NCBI GenBank assembly: GCA_903891095.1
Contig: CAITDI010000050.1
Location: forward strand, 20,643-84,642
Origin: an uncultured bacterium
GTDB taxonomy: Bacteria > Planctomycetota > Phycisphaerae > Phycisphaerales > SM1A02
Length of the DNA: 64,000 bases
Reading direction: 5' to 3'
The first letter of the stretch is position 1, and each line of letters begins with the position of its first letter. A program made the position numbers and the translations under genes. Shown here in pieces: positions 52,618 through 62,026 of the stretch. The notes below the pieces were generated by a model. The model saw nothing but the letters and a program-made list of their open reading frames with translations. It was not told the origin of the DNA and searched no databases.

Positions 52618-54276
52618 ATGTACGCACCGCTGCTCACGAACCGCTACCTGACTTCGCGCATCATTCCGCTGATCGCGGCCGGCGCGGTGACGCTGTGCGT
52701 CGCGCTGGTGATCGTGGTCGTGAGCGTGATGACGGGCTTTCTCGACATGGTGCGCGGCTCGGGCAAGACGCTCATCGGCGACGTGGTCGTGAGCCGCTCG
52801 ATCAGCGGCATCCCGTACTACGAGGAGTTCATCCGCGACGTCGAAGCGCTGCCGCAGGCCGAGGCCGCGAGCCCGATCGTCGAGACGTTCGGCCTCATGC
52901 AGATGCCGTACGGAACCGGCGACGGCGGAAGCCAGATCGAGACCGTGCAGGTCTGGGGCATCGATCCCGCGTCGCTCGACCGCGTGGCGGACTACCACAG
53001 CAAGCTCTACTGGACCAAGCCGTCGCCTGAACTCGCGAAGACGCTTGCGCCCGACGATCCGCGGCTCGACCCGATGTACCAGCGCGACGCCGAAGGCCTT
53101 GCGCTCAAGACGCGCGACGGCCAGCCTGGGCTCGTGCTCGGCATCGAGATCTCGCCGTTCAACCGGCGCACGGCGGACGGCACGTATCGCACCGAGGGCG
53201 ACTTCGGCACGCAGGACGCGGGGCACTTCATGCCCAACACCAGCGGCGCGACGCTCACGCTCGTGCCCGTGTCCGACCGCGGCTCGCTCGGCGGCGAGAA
53301 GAAGCGCCGCTTTGCCATCGTGAACGAGCTGCAGAGCGGCGTCTACCAGATCGATGCGCAGCGCGTGCTCGCGCCGCTCGACGTGGTGCAGGAGATGCTG
53401 CGCCTCGACAAGGCGCCGATCGTGTCGCCGACCGAGGTCGACGACAACGGCCGCCCGAAGGTGATCGGCGAGAGCCCCGCGCGCGCGACGACGATCGTGA
53501 TCAAGGCAAAGCCCGGCGTGAGCGCGATCGCGCTCCGCGACGCGGTCGAAGTGGCGTACAAGGACTTCGCGCTGCGCGTCGCGGCGGATCCCTCGCGCAA
53601 GGTCAAGGTGCCGCTGCGCGCGATCGTCGCGACATGGGAGGAGCGCCTCGCCGATCTCATCGGACCCGTCGAGAAGGAACGCGAGCTCATGCGCACGCTG
53701 TTCTCGATCGTGTACGTGGTCTGCGCGGCGCTGGTGCTCGCGATCTTCTGGGCGATCGTGCAGGAGAAGACGCGCGACATCGGCATCCTGCGCGCGGTCG
53801 GTGCGTCGCGCAAAGGCGTGCTCTGGATCTTCCTCCGCTACGGGATGATGATCGGCGTCGTCGGCTCCGCGCTCGGCGTGCTGCTGGCGTGGGCGATCAT
53901 CTCGCGCATCAACGACATCCACGCGATGCTCGGTACGCCCGCGGCGCTGTGGCTCAAGATCCTCGCATGGAGCGCGGTGGCCGGCGCGGTCGCGATGACC
54001 GTGCGCGGGGCGCGCCGCGCGTCGGCGCTGCAGACCGTGCTGTGGCTGTTCGGCACGCTGGGACTCGCGGGAGTGGCGACGGCGCTGCTCTTCCATCGCG
54101 GCTTCCTGATCTGGGATCCGAGCGTGTACTACTTCAGCCGCATTCCGAGCGAGATGGACTGGGTCACCGCGGGTACGACCGTGATCGGCGGAATCATCTT
54201 CAGCATCGTCGGCGCGTCGATCCCCGCGGCGCACGCGGCCGACACCGACCCGGTGCAAAGCCTGAGGTACGAGTGA
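52618..54276 (+). CDS. LolC/LolE-like lipoprotein-releasing permease
   Basis: A 552-residue inner-membrane protein with an N-terminal membrane segment, a large periplasmic domain (about 50-360) and three to five C-terminal membrane segments in the FtsX-like region (ELMRTLFSIVYVVCAALVLAIFWAIVQEKTRDIGILRAVGASRKGV). The motif EKTRDIGILRAVGAS is typical of LolC/E and FtsX permeases. It should extract lipoproteins from the inner membrane with LolD. Only one permease gene is present, so a homodimer is likely. The periplasmic domain is larger than in E. coli LolC or LolE. Confidence 0.88.
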   Translation: MYAPLLTNRYLTSRIIPLIAAGAVTLCVALVIVVVSVMTGFLDMVRGSGKTLIGDVVVSRSISGIPYYEEFIRDVEALPQAEAASPIVETFGLMQMPYGTGDGGSQIETVQVWGIDPASLDRVADYHSKLYWTKPSPELAKTLAPDDPRLDPMYQRDAEGLALKTRDGQPGLVLGIEISPFNRRTADGTYRTEGDFGTQDAGHFMPNTSGATLTLVPVSDRGSLGGEKKRRFAIVNELQSGVYQIDAQRVLAPLDVVQEMLRLDKAPIVSPTEVDDNGRPKVIGESPARATTIVIKAKPGVSAIALRDAVEVAYKDFALRVAADPSRKVKVPLRAIVATWEERLADLIGPVEKERELMRTLFSIVYVVCAALVLAIFWAIVQEKTRDIGILRAVGASRKGVLWIFLRYGMMIGVVGSALGVLLAWAIISRINDIHAMLGTPAALWLKILAWSAVAGAVAMTVRGARRASALQTVLWLFGTLGLAGVATALLFHRGFLIWDPSVYYFSRIPSEMDWVTAGTTVIGGIIFSIVGASIPAAHAADTDPVQSLRYE

Positions 54277-54278
54277 CC

Positions 54279-54965
54279 ATGCTTCTTGCCGCCGAACATG
54301 TAAAGAAGACCTACCACCTCGGCCGCGTGAGCGTGCCCGTGCTGCGCGACGCGTCGATCTCGGTGCGCGAGGGCGAGTGGGTCACGATCGTCGGCAGCTC
54401 AGGCTCGGGCAAGAGCACGCTCCTGCACCTGCTGGGCGGACTTGACCGCGCCGACAAGGAGTCGGGGCCGGTGCTCTTTGCCGGCGAGGACCTGCGAAAG
54501 TTCGACGCGCGCCGCGAGAACCGATACCGCAATCACGACGTCGGCTTCGTGTTCCAGTTCTATCACCTGCTGCCCGAGCTCACGGTGCTCGAGAACGCGA
54601 TGCTGCCCGCGCTCGTCGGGCTCTCGCGGTGGCGCTGGTACTCGACGCGATCCGCGCTGCGCGCGCGCGCGGCGGAACTGCTCGCGACATGCGGGCTCTC
54701 GCATCGCCTCGAACACCGCCCCGCCGAGCTTTCGGGCGGCGAGCGCCAGCGCGTGGCGATCACGCGCGCGCTGATCAACAAGCCGCGTGTCCTGCTGGCC
54801 GACGAGCCGACGGGCAACCTCGACATCCACACCGGCAGCGGGATCCTCGATCTCCTGGCCGAGCGTCACCGCGAAGGCCTCACCACAGTGATGGTCACGC
54901 ACGACGCCGCAGTCGCCGCGCGCGCGCAGCGACAGGTGCGGATCGTGGACGGCTGCGTGGTCTGA
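54279..54965 (+). CDS. lolD: Lipoprotein-releasing ABC ATPase LolD
   Basis: The 228-residue ATPase has Walker A GSSGSGKST (39-47), the Q-loop FVFQFYHLLPELTVLENAM typical of LolD/MacB/FtsE, the signature LSGGERQRVAITRALINKP and Walker B VLLADEPTGNLD, then the switch His in MVTHD. It follows the permease by 2 bp; a GTG two codons upstream would overlap the permease stop. Together they form the sorting machinery for outer membrane lipoproteins, consistent with the lipoproteins elsewhere in the window. A long repeat region follows. Confidence 0.93.
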   Translation: MLLAAEHVKKTYHLGRVSVPVLRDASISVREGEWVTIVGSSGSGKSTLLHLLGGLDRADKESGPVLFAGEDLRKFDARRENRYRNHDVGFVFQFYHLLPELTVLENAMLPALVGLSRWRWYSTRSALRARAAELLATCGLSHRLEHRPAELSGGERQRVAITRALINKPRVLLADEPTGNLDIHTGSGILDLLAERHREGLTTVMVTHDAAVAARAQRQVRIVDGCVV

Positions 54966-55015
54966 ACCGCGGACGGCTGCAGCGCGTTCGTTCGACACTC
55001 TCTCTCGCAGTCGAA

Positions 55016-55371
55016 AGTGAGCAAAGGCGAGCGACCTGCGGCGGAGCCGCAGCCGCTCGACAGTTGCGAACGCTCAAGACTTGAGCGGTCGCCGCTGCGG
55101 CGGCTTCCTCTGGTGCCATTCACGCCACAGTGAGCAAAGGCGAGCGACCTGCGGCGGAGCCGCAGCCGCTCGACAGTTGCGAACGCTCAAGATTTGAGCG
55201 GTCGCCGCTGCGGCGGCTTCCTCTGGTGCCATTCACGCCACAGTGAGCAAAGGCGAGCGACCTGCGGCGAAGCCGCAGCCGCTCGCCAGTTGCGAACGCT
55301 CAAACTTCGCGCGCAAAGTCGAGCGACCTGCGGCGGAGCCGCAGCCGCTCGACAGTTGCGAGCGCTCAAAC
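55016..55371. repeat. Convergent-junction repeat family, site 2
   Basis: A 113-bp unit begins AGTGAGCAAAGGCGAGCGAC and repeats at 55016, 55129 and 55242; the third is cut short. A fourth half-unit lies at 55319-55371. Each unit contains the hairpin CTGCGGC-GGA-GCCGCAG flanked by further inverted sequence, and TTGAGCGGTCGCCGCTGCGG in its second half. The region fills the gap between lolD and the convergent gene at 55372. Confidence 0.9.
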
Positions 55372-56736
55372 TCAGTCGTTTGTCTGGAACCACCGCGCGG
55401 CGCGTGCGGCTGCTTCGCCGCTCGGCATGCTGAAGCAGCGCTGGAACCGCTGCTCGGTCGACTCGTTGAGCCGGCGACCTTCGACAAAGCGCAGCACCGC
55501 ATCGGGCGAGTTGTCGGCGAGCCAGCGCACGAAGACGTACGACATCGCGCGGGCGAGCTCGGTGTCGTTGGTCCACACGGGATCGCCATAGCCCGCGGCA
55601 AGCAACGGCCCAAAGCCGAGCCCCGAGCGGAGCGCGGCGAGCGCGGGCTTGCGGAGCGCTGCGTCCATCGCGGCGGCGGGCGCAGCGCGCTCGGCCATGA
55701 CGCGCACGAGCCCTTCGTTGGCCCACGCGGGAGCGCGGTCGGTCGTGCCCGCGAGATGCAGGATCGCGCGCGCGAGCCCAAGGCACGCGCCGTAGCGACG
55801 GCGCGACGGGTCGCCCTCGGGCTTGACGATCACGATGGGGCGCGCGACGGGCGGGTCGCCGATCAGCGGGTAGATCGTGACCGACTCGCCCTGCTTGGAG
55901 ACGTCGCCGCCGAAGGCCGCAAGGACAAGCTGCCGCCATCGGTCGCCGTCGCTCGGGTACACGACGGGAATGCGCCCCTGCTCGGAGATCGTGACGCCGA
56001 CCTCGTCGAGATGCACGCGCCAGTCCCGGAGGAACCGCTCGAGCGCGGCGGCATCCTGCACGAGCGCGCTGTCGTCGCTCTCGGCGAGGAGCGCGATGTG
56101 GTCCGACTCATGCAGCGTCGCGCTGCCGCCGGCCTTGGCGAGGAGCGCGCGTGCGGCCTCGACGCTCGCGGCGGTCACGCCCGCGACTTCGTCAGGCTTG
56201 AGCGTGGGCAAGGGCGCGCCGGAAAACGCGGCGGCTTCGGGCGTCAGCCGCATGACGCGCTCGGCAGCCTCGGCCATCAACCGCTGGGAACGGCTGGCGC
56301 GGATCGCGTCAGCTTCCTTGCGAGCAGCCTCGAGCAGCGCCGCATCGGCGCCGTTGCGCTTGGCCCAGTCGAGCGCGGCCTTCGAGACGAGCGGAGTCGC
56401 GGAGGACTTTGCGGCTGCAACAGGCTCTTCAAGCGAAAGCACGATTGCGGCACCATCCGCTGCTCCTCGGGCGTCGAGCGGCGCAACAATCGCCTTGAGC
56501 AGGGACAGCGCTGCGGCTGACTTGAGTCTTTCCCAACGAATCGCGCCACATGAACCATCAAGGCCGTCTCCGTCCCAGGATCGCACCGCGCAGCGCATCT
56601 CTTGTCCGTCCGCCAGCGCGATCACGACCGTGCTCGGCGAATCCGACGGCAGCGTTCGGCGCTGAATATCCGCCTCGGCAGATGCATAGATCGCCAGAAC
56701 GGCAGGAGCAACGAAGAGTTTGCATCGGTTCGTCAT
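55372..56736 (-). CDS. Secreted protein of unknown function, protease-like C-terminal region
   Basis: A 454-residue protein with an N-terminal signal-like segment (CKLFVAPAVLAIYASAEA). The middle is Ala-rich and helical. The C-terminal region (LGLARAILHLAGTTDRAPAWANEGLVRVMAERAA) has the look of the MA-clan peptidase fold found in DUF1570-like proteins: a helix with His, then a glycine-containing WANEGL. The HExxH motif is not intact, so catalysis is doubtful. TATTCT lies 11 nt before the ATG. It converges on the repeat region. Confidence 0.65.
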   Translation of the reverse strand: MTNRCKLFVAPAVLAIYASAEADIQRRTLPSDSPSTVVIALADGQEMRCAVRSWDGDGLDGSCGAIRWERLKSAAALSLLKAIVAPLDARGAADGAAIVLSLEEPVAAAKSSATPLVSKAALDWAKRNGADAALLEAARKEADAIRASRSQRLMAEAAERVMRLTPEAAAFSGAPLPTLKPDEVAGVTAASVEAARALLAKAGGSATLHESDHIALLAESDDSALVQDAAALERFLRDWRVHLDEVGVTISEQGRIPVVYPSDGDRWRQLVLAAFGGDVSKQGESVTIYPLIGDPPVARPIVIVKPEGDPSRRRYGACLGLARAILHLAGTTDRAPAWANEGLVRVMAERAAPAAAMDAALRKPALAALRSGLGFGPLLAAGYGDPVWTNDTELARAMSYVFVRWLADNSPDAVLRFVEGRRLNESTEQRFQRCFSMPSGEAAARAARWFQTND

Positions 56737-56747
56737 GGCAAGTTCGG

Positions 56748-56753
56748 AGAATA
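56748..56753 (-). promoter_or_regulatory. Candidate -10 element TATTCT
   Basis: Read on the minus strand, TATTCT ends 11 nt before the ATG at 56736, with no Shine-Dalgarno. Confidence 0.4.
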
Positions 56754-56952
56754 GCGCGCGATTCGCGATCTCGGCGCTGCGATGCGCCGAAAACAGATGC
56801 GGAGCCTCAGGCACGGAAGTTGCCTTGCCTGAGCCCGCCCCGCGAGAAGTTCGGCTGGGCTGCTGCGTGAGAGATACGATGGCCCGACGTGTTGCACGGC
56901 AACGTCATGAGACGCGCGCCGAGCAACGAGAAGGAACAGGAAGGAGCCCCTT

Positions 56953-59535
56953 ATGTTCGAACGATTGACCGACCGCGCTCGCAAGGTGATGGCCCTGGCA
57001 AACCAGGAGGCCCAGCGACTCAACCACGAGTACATCGGGACGGAGCACATCCTGCTCGGTCTCGTCAAGGAAGGCTCCGGCGTCGGCGCCAACGTGCTGA
57101 AGAACCTCGACATCGACCTCCGCAAGGTGCGTCTCGAGGTCGAGAAGCTCGTCAAGAGTGGCCCGGAAATGGTCACGATGGGCAAGCTTCCGCAGACTCC
57201 TCGCGCCAAGAAGGTGATCGAGTACGCGATCGAGGAAGCCCGCAACCTGAACCACAACTACGTCGGCACCGAGCACCTCCTGCTCGGCCTGCTGCGCGAG
57301 CACGACGGCGTCGCCGCCCAGGTGCTGATGAACCTCGGCCTCAAGCTCGAGGAAGTGCGTGAGGAAGTCCTCAGCCTTCTCGGCGCTGGCGTCGAGAGCG
57401 AGGAAACTCCCCCGCCGAGCGAGCCGCAGGAACCGCCGCAGATGGGCAATCCCCCGTCGGGCGCGGATGCCGCCGGCCGCCGTGGCGCCAAGAGCAAGAC
57501 CCCGGCCCTCGACAGCTTCGGCCGCGACCTCACCGAGCTCGCCAAGTCGGGCGAACTCGACCCGGTCATCGGCCGCACCAACGAGATCGAGCGTCTCGTG
57601 CAGATCCTCTGCCGCCGCACCAAGAACAACCCCGTCCTCCTCGGCGAGGCCGGCGTCGGCAAGACGGCGATCGTCGAAGGCCTGGCGCAGCGCATCGTCG
57701 ACCAGGAGGTCCCCGACCTGCTGCACGAGAAGCGCCTCGTCGTGCTTGACCTCGCGGCGATGGTCGCGGGCACCAAGTACCGCGGTCAGTTCGAGGAGCG
57801 CATCAAGGCGGTCATGAACGAAGTCCGCCGCGCGAAGAACATCATCCTCTTCATCGACGAGCTCCACACCCTCGTCGGCGCAGGCGGCGCCGAAGGCGCG
57901 ATCGACGCGTCGAACGTGCTCAAGCCCGCGCTCGCCCGCGGCGAGATCCAGTGCATCGGCGCGACCACCTTCGACGAGTACCGCAAGTACATCGAGAAGG
58001 ACGCCGCGCTCGAGCGCCGTTTCCAGTCGATCTCGGTCGAGCCGCCGAACGCGGAGCAGACCTTCGACATCCTCAAGGGCATCCGCCCGAAGTACGAGGC
58101 GCACCACCGCATCAAGATCACCGACGCTGCGCTCCGCAGCGCGATCGAGCTGTCGGGTCGCTACATCCCCGGCCGCGTGCAGCCCGACAAGTCGATCGAC
58201 GTGATCGACGAAGCCGGCGCGCGCCTGCGCCTCCGCTCGATGGCCAAGCCGCCGAACCTCGCTGAGATCGAGGAGAAGATCGAGCGCCTGGCGATCGACA
58301 AGGACGAGGCCGTCAAGAACGCCGACTACGAGCGCGCCGCCCAGATCCGCGACCAGATGGACAAGCATCGCCGCGAGCGCGAGCGACTCCAGGTCGAGTG
58401 GAAGGAGCGCATGAGCGAGACCGTCGGCACCGTCGACGAGGAGATCATCGCCGAGGTCGTCAGCAAGATGACCGGCGTGCCGCTGACCCGCCTCGAGAAG
58501 GCGGAGTCCGAGCGCCTCATGCAGCTCGAGGGCGAGCTGCACAAGACCGTCGTCAGCCAGGACGACGCGGTGAAGGCGGTCGCCCGCTCGATCCGCAAGG
58601 CGCGTTCGGGCCTCAAGGACCCGAAGCGTCCGATGGGCTGCTTCATCTTCGTCGGTCCGTCGGGCGTCGGTAAGACCCTTCTCGCGAAGGCTCTCGCCGA
58701 GTTCATGTTCGGCGACCCCGATGCGCTCCTGTACCTGGACATGTCCGAGTACATGGAGAAGCACAACGTCAGCCGTCTCGTCGGCGCTCCTCCGGGATAC
58801 GTCGGTTACGAAGAAGGTGGCCAGCTCACCGAGCGCATCCGTCGCCGTCCGTACGCGGTCGTGCTCCTCGACGAGGTCGAGAAGGCGCACCCGGACGTCT
58901 TCAACATGCTGCTCCAGATCATGGAAGAGGGTCGACTCACCGACAGCTTCGGCCGTCACGTCGACTTCAAGAACGTGATCCTCATCATGACGTCGAACCT
59001 CGGCGCTGATGTGATCAAGGGCGGCTCGACGTTCGGCTTCGGCAAGCGCGCCGAGGTCATGGACTACGAGAAGATGCGCAAGGCGCTCATGGGCGAGATC
59101 GAGAAGTTCTTCCGCCCCGAGTTCATCAACCGCCTCGACGAAGTCGTCGTGTTCCGTCCGCTCATGAAGGACGACCTCGTGACGATCATCGAGTACGAAC
59201 TCAGCAAGGTGCGCAAGCGCCTCGTCGAGAAGGGCATGAAGCTCGAGCTCGACTCGGCCGCGAAGGACTTCCTCATCGACAAGGGCTACAATCCCGACTT
59301 CGGTGCGCGTCCGCTGCGCCGCGCGCTCGGTCAGTTCATCGAGGATCCGCTGGCGGAGAACCTGCTCATGGGCGAGTTCAAGTCCGGCGACGAGATCCAC
59401 GTGACCCGCATCGAGGGCAAGGACCACCTGACGTTCAAGGCCATGCGCTCCGGCGATGGTGGCGGCGGCGGTGGCGACGGCGGCAACGCGCCGACCGAGC
59501 CGACGCCCGCGCCGCTGGCGGACGCCAAGTCCTAA
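56953..59535 (+). CDS. clpC: ATP-dependent Clp protease ATPase subunit ClpC
   Basis: ClpC is a double-ring AAA+ unfoldase that feeds substrates to ClpP. The 860-residue protein has two Clp_N repeats (about 1-150; [20 protein letters not shown] and [17 protein letters not shown]), AAA domain 1 with Walker A GEAGVGKT (about 232), a UVR-like middle segment ([19 protein letters not shown]) that separates ClpC from ClpA and ClpB, and AAA domain 2 with Walker A GPSGVGKT (about 568). A Gly-rich tail follows. The ATG has AAGGAG 6 nt upstream. No mcsA or mcsB adaptor genes are adjacent. Confidence 0.96.
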   Translation: MFERLTDRARKVMALANQEAQRLNHEYIGTEHILLGLVKEGSGVGANVLKNLDIDLRKVRLEVEKLVKSGPEMVTMGKLPQTPRAKKVIEYAIEEARNLNHNYVGTEHLLLGLLREHDGVAAQVLMNLGLKLEEVREEVLSLLGAGVESEETPPPSEPQEPPQMGNPPSGADAAGRRGAKSKTPALDSFGRDLTELAKSGELDPVIGRTNEIERLVQILCRRTKNNPVLLGEAGVGKTAIVEGLAQRIVDQEVPDLLHEKRLVVLDLAAMVAGTKYRGQFEERIKAVMNEVRRAKNIILFIDELHTLVGAGGAEGAIDASNVLKPALARGEIQCIGATTFDEYRKYIEKDAALERRFQSISVEPPNAEQTFDILKGIRPKYEAHHRIKITDAALRSAIELSGRYIPGRVQPDKSIDVIDEAGARLRLRSMAKPPNLAEIEEKIERLAIDKDEAVKNADYERAAQIRDQMDKHRRERERLQVEWKERMSETVGTVDEEIIAEVVSKMTGVPLTRLEKAESERLMQLEGELHKTVVSQDDAVKAVARSIRKARSGLKDPKRPMGCFIFVGPSGVGKTLLAKALAEFMFGDPDALLYLDMSEYMEKHNVSRLVGAPPGYVGYEEGGQLTERIRRRPYAVVLLDEVEKAHPDVFNMLLQIMEEGRLTDSFGRHVDFKNVILIMTSNLGADVIKGGSTFGFGKRAEVMDYEKMRKALMGEIEKFFRPEFINRLDEVVVFRPLMKDDLVTIIEYELSKVRKRLVEKGMKLELDSAAKDFLIDKGYNPDFGARPLRRALGQFIEDPLAENLLMGEFKSGDEIHVTRIEGKDHLTFKAMRSGDGGGGGGDGGNAPTEPTPAPLADAKS

Positions 59536-59577
59536 GCCGGCGAAAGCAGACTACGACAGCAAACCAGTCAGTACTTC

Positions 59578-59614
59578 CCACCGCGCGGTCCATCGGCCGC
59601 GCGGTGGCGTTTTT
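59578..59614 (+). terminator. Intrinsic terminator after clpC
   Basis: An 11-bp perfect stem (59578-59588 with 59597-59607) with an 8-nt loop is followed by CGTTTTT. It also leads straight into the repeat at 59613. Confidence 0.9.
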
Positions 59615-59671
59615 GAGCGCTCGCGGCGTGTTTGAGCGCTCGCGCCGTGCGCGCGCTCGCTTTGGCGGGAG
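59613..59671. repeat. Convergent-junction repeat family, site 3
   Basis: TTGAGCGCTCGCGGCG (59613-59628) and TTTGAGCGCTCGCGCCG (59631-59647) are followed by TTTGGCGGGAG (59661-59671). These elements match the left and right ends of the units at 50339-50483, but the centre is reduced. The region lies between clpC and a convergent gene. Confidence 0.7.
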
Positions 59672-59687
59672 ATCCAGCGCGGCGACG

Positions 59688-60377
59688 CTATCGAATCCCG
59701 CCGAGGAAGACGAGGTCGCTGCCCACCTTCGAGTCGTACTCGACCTCGAAGACGCGGAACTTGAAGTCGCCCTTGATCTGCGGCGCGAGGCGAAGCCTCA
59801 GCACGCCAGGCGCATGGTCGTAGACCACCGAGTTCGAGCTGAACGCGAAGCTCATGCGGTTGAGGAGCGTCATCACGTCGGTGCGGCGCCCCGCGCACCA
59901 TTCGATGAACTGCTCGCGCGCCTTCTCGGGGCCGATGTCGTAGGCAGCGCGCTCGCGCACGCCCTTCGCGACGAGCTGGTCCCACAGCTCGCCGTAGCGC
60001 TCCTCGCGGAAGGCGCGCATCACGATCGACACGAGCTGGTCGGGACGCGCGGCCTTCATGCGCACGGATCCATCGTCGGCCTCTTGCCAGGCGATGAACT
60101 CCTCGCGCTCGGGTCCGTCGGGATTGTCGGCGTCGTCCGCGGCGGGCGCGCGCTTCTTTCGCTCGGCTTGCTGCCGCGCGATGTACTCGGTCACATCGAG
60201 GTAGCGGATGATCGTGCCGTCCTTAAGCACGATCTCGTCGGGCAAGTCGGCCTTGGTCGCGTAGCCCGGTCGCACGTGGTACTCGACGCGCGGCCCGCAG
60301 CCAGAGGCGGCAATCGTCACCATGGTCAGGACCACCACGACGGCTGCGGACCGGAGCGCGGTGGGCGTGTGCGTCAT
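59688..60377 (-). CDS. Lipoprotein of unknown function
   Basis: A 229-residue protein with a signal peptide and lipobox (AASGC, Cys27). The mature part begins VEYHVRPGYATKADLPDEIVLKDGTIIRYLD and contains a beta-rich C-terminal portion. I do not recognise the family. The ATG overlaps the nadB stop by ATGA, so it is the last gene of the TolB-like-nadB cluster. The gene before it makes no obvious functional sense with it; the coupling may simply share expression. Confidence 0.78.
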   Translation of the reverse strand: MTHTPTALRSAAVVVVLTMVTIAASGCGPRVEYHVRPGYATKADLPDEIVLKDGTIIRYLDVTEYIARQQAERKKRAPAADDADNPDGPEREEFIAWQEADDGSVRMKAARPDQLVSIVMRAFREERYGELWDQLVAKGVRERAAYDIGPEKAREQFIEWCAGRRTDVMTLLNRMSFAFSSNSVVYDHAPGVLRLRLAPQIKGDFKFRVFEVEYDSKVGSDLVFLGGIR

Positions 60378-62023
60378 GTGACCGCGACGAGTTCCGGCCG
60401 CGCGGCGCCCGCGCGGTAGATGCGGTGATGCGCCTCGGCCGTCCGCGGCGACGGGAAGTCGGTGCGCGTGTGCGTGCCTCGCGATTCCTCGCGTGCCGCC
60501 GCAGCGGCCGTGACGATCGCGGCGCAGGTGAGCATGTTCTGGATCTCCCAGCCGCCGATGTCGTCGAAGATCTTGTCGAGCGAGTAGCGGCACCAGAAGT
60601 GGATCATGTCGAGCGCGTCGTCGAGGCGATTGCCCGTGCGGACGATGCCGACATTGCGCCACATCGCGCTGCGAAGGCTCGAACGAACGTCGACGAGGTC
60701 GAGCTCGCCCTTGTCGCTCGGGCGGATGTCGCTCACGACGCGCGTGTTGGGGCGCGTGCCGTTGTCGCTCGTGCCCGCGGCGACGCCAGCGCGGCGACCA
60801 AACACCAGGCCCTCGAGCAGCGAGTTGGACGCGAGGCGATTCGCGCCGTGCAGTCCGTTGCACGCAGCCTCGCCGCAGGCGAAGAGCCCGGGCACGTTGG
60901 TTCGGCCGTCGAGGTCGGTCCACACCCCGCCGATGGTGTAGTGCGCGGCGGGCATGACTGGGATCAGCGCGACGCCGGGATCGATGCCGAATCCCGCAAG
61001 CAGGCTGGCAAGCCCGGGGAATCGCTTGGCGAACCCCGCGGTGCCGAGCGCACGCGCATCGAGGAATACGTTCGGCTCCTGCGTCTGCGCGAGATGCTCG
61101 ACGATGCCGCGGCTCACGACATCGCGCGGCGCGAGCTCGGCAAGCGGATGACGGCCTTCCATGAAGCGCCGCCCCGACTTGTCGACGAGGTGCGCGCCCT
61201 CGCCGCGAACAGCCTCGCTGATCAGCGAGCGGCCGGCGCCTGCGACATAGAGCGCCGTCGGATGGAACTGCATGAACTCGAGGTCCGCGACCGCCGCGCC
61301 TGCGCGCCACGCCATCGCGACACCATCGCCGGTGGCGATGCGCGAGTTGGTGGTCTCGCGCCACAGCTGGCCGATGCCGCCCGACGCGAGGATCGTCGAG
61401 CGAGCCCAGATGATCTGCAGTCCGTACTTCGGATGATGGGCGATGGCGCCAAGCACGCGGTCCTCGCCACGCGCGGCGCCGCCGGCGGTGATGAAGTCGA
61501 GCGCGAAGCACTTGTCGAACAGCCGAATGCGCGCGTCCGCGCGGCAGGCAGCCACGAGCGTGCGGGAGAGTTCGCGACCGGTTGCATCACCGTCGCTGTG
61601 CACGATGCGGCGACGGCCGTGGCCGCCCTCGCGCGTGAGTGCGAGCGCGCCGGCGTCGTCGCGATCGAAACGCATGCCGAGCTCGATCAGTTGCTCGACC
61701 TCGCGGGGACCTTCGTCGACGAGCGTACGGACGGTCTCGGTCGCGCACAGACCCGCGCCTGCGGCGAGCGTGTCGGCGACATGCTGCTCGGCGGTGTCGT
61801 CGTCAGCGAGCACCGCGGCGATACCACCCTGCGCCCAGGCGGTGTTGGTCTTCTCGAGCTCGTCCTTCGCGACCACGATCACGTCGCCGTGTTCCGCCGC
61901 CGCGAGCGCAGCGCGCAGACCTGCGACTCCCGAGCCGATCACGAGCGTGTCGGTAAAGATCGCCGGCAGCAGCTGCGAGCGGAACGGAATCAGGTAGCGG
62001 CGTTCGGAGATCGGCGTGAGCAT
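60374..62023 (-). CDS. nadB: L-aspartate oxidase
   Basis: NadB oxidises L-aspartate to iminoaspartate, the first step of de novo NAD synthesis. The 549-residue flavoprotein has the FAD-binding motif GSGVAGLRAALAAAEHG near the N-terminus, the fumarate-reductase-type HSDGDATGRELSRTLV, the active-site region MPAAHYTIGGVWTDLDGRTNVPGLFACGEAA and NRLASNSLLEGLVFGRRAG. The C-terminal capping helices are present. nadA and nadC are not in the window. Translation of the following lipoprotein gene is coupled. The upstream gene ends only 3 bp before the start. Confidence 0.96.
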   Translation of the reverse strand: MLTPISERRYLIPFRSQLLPAIFTDTLVIGSGVAGLRAALAAAEHGDVIVVAKDELEKTNTAWAQGGIAAVLADDDTAEQHVADTLAAGAGLCATETVRTLVDEGPREVEQLIELGMRFDRDDAGALALTREGGHGRRRIVHSDGDATGRELSRTLVAACRADARIRLFDKCFALDFITAGGAARGEDRVLGAIAHHPKYGLQIIWARSTILASGGIGQLWRETTNSRIATGDGVAMAWRAGAAVADLEFMQFHPTALYVAGAGRSLISEAVRGEGAHLVDKSGRRFMEGRHPLAELAPRDVVSRGIVEHLAQTQEPNVFLDARALGTAGFAKRFPGLASLLAGFGIDPGVALIPVMPAAHYTIGGVWTDLDGRTNVPGLFACGEAACNGLHGANRLASNSLLEGLVFGRRAGVAAGTSDNGTRPNTRVVSDIRPSDKGELDLVDVRSSLRSAMWRNVGIVRTGNRLDDALDMIHFWCRYSLDKIFDDIGGWEIQNMLTCAAIVTAAAAAREESRGTHTRTDFPSPRTAEAHHRIYRAGAARPELVAVT

Positions 62024-62026
62024 CGA

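Noticed and set aside
55016..55371. CRISPR array
   Set aside because: The period is 113 bp and the whole unit repeats; there are no unique spacers and no cas genes nearby.
56850..56880. A clpC promoter TTCGGC/TACGAT
   Set aside because: Spacing is about 19 bp and neither hexamer is convincing, so no feature is claimed.
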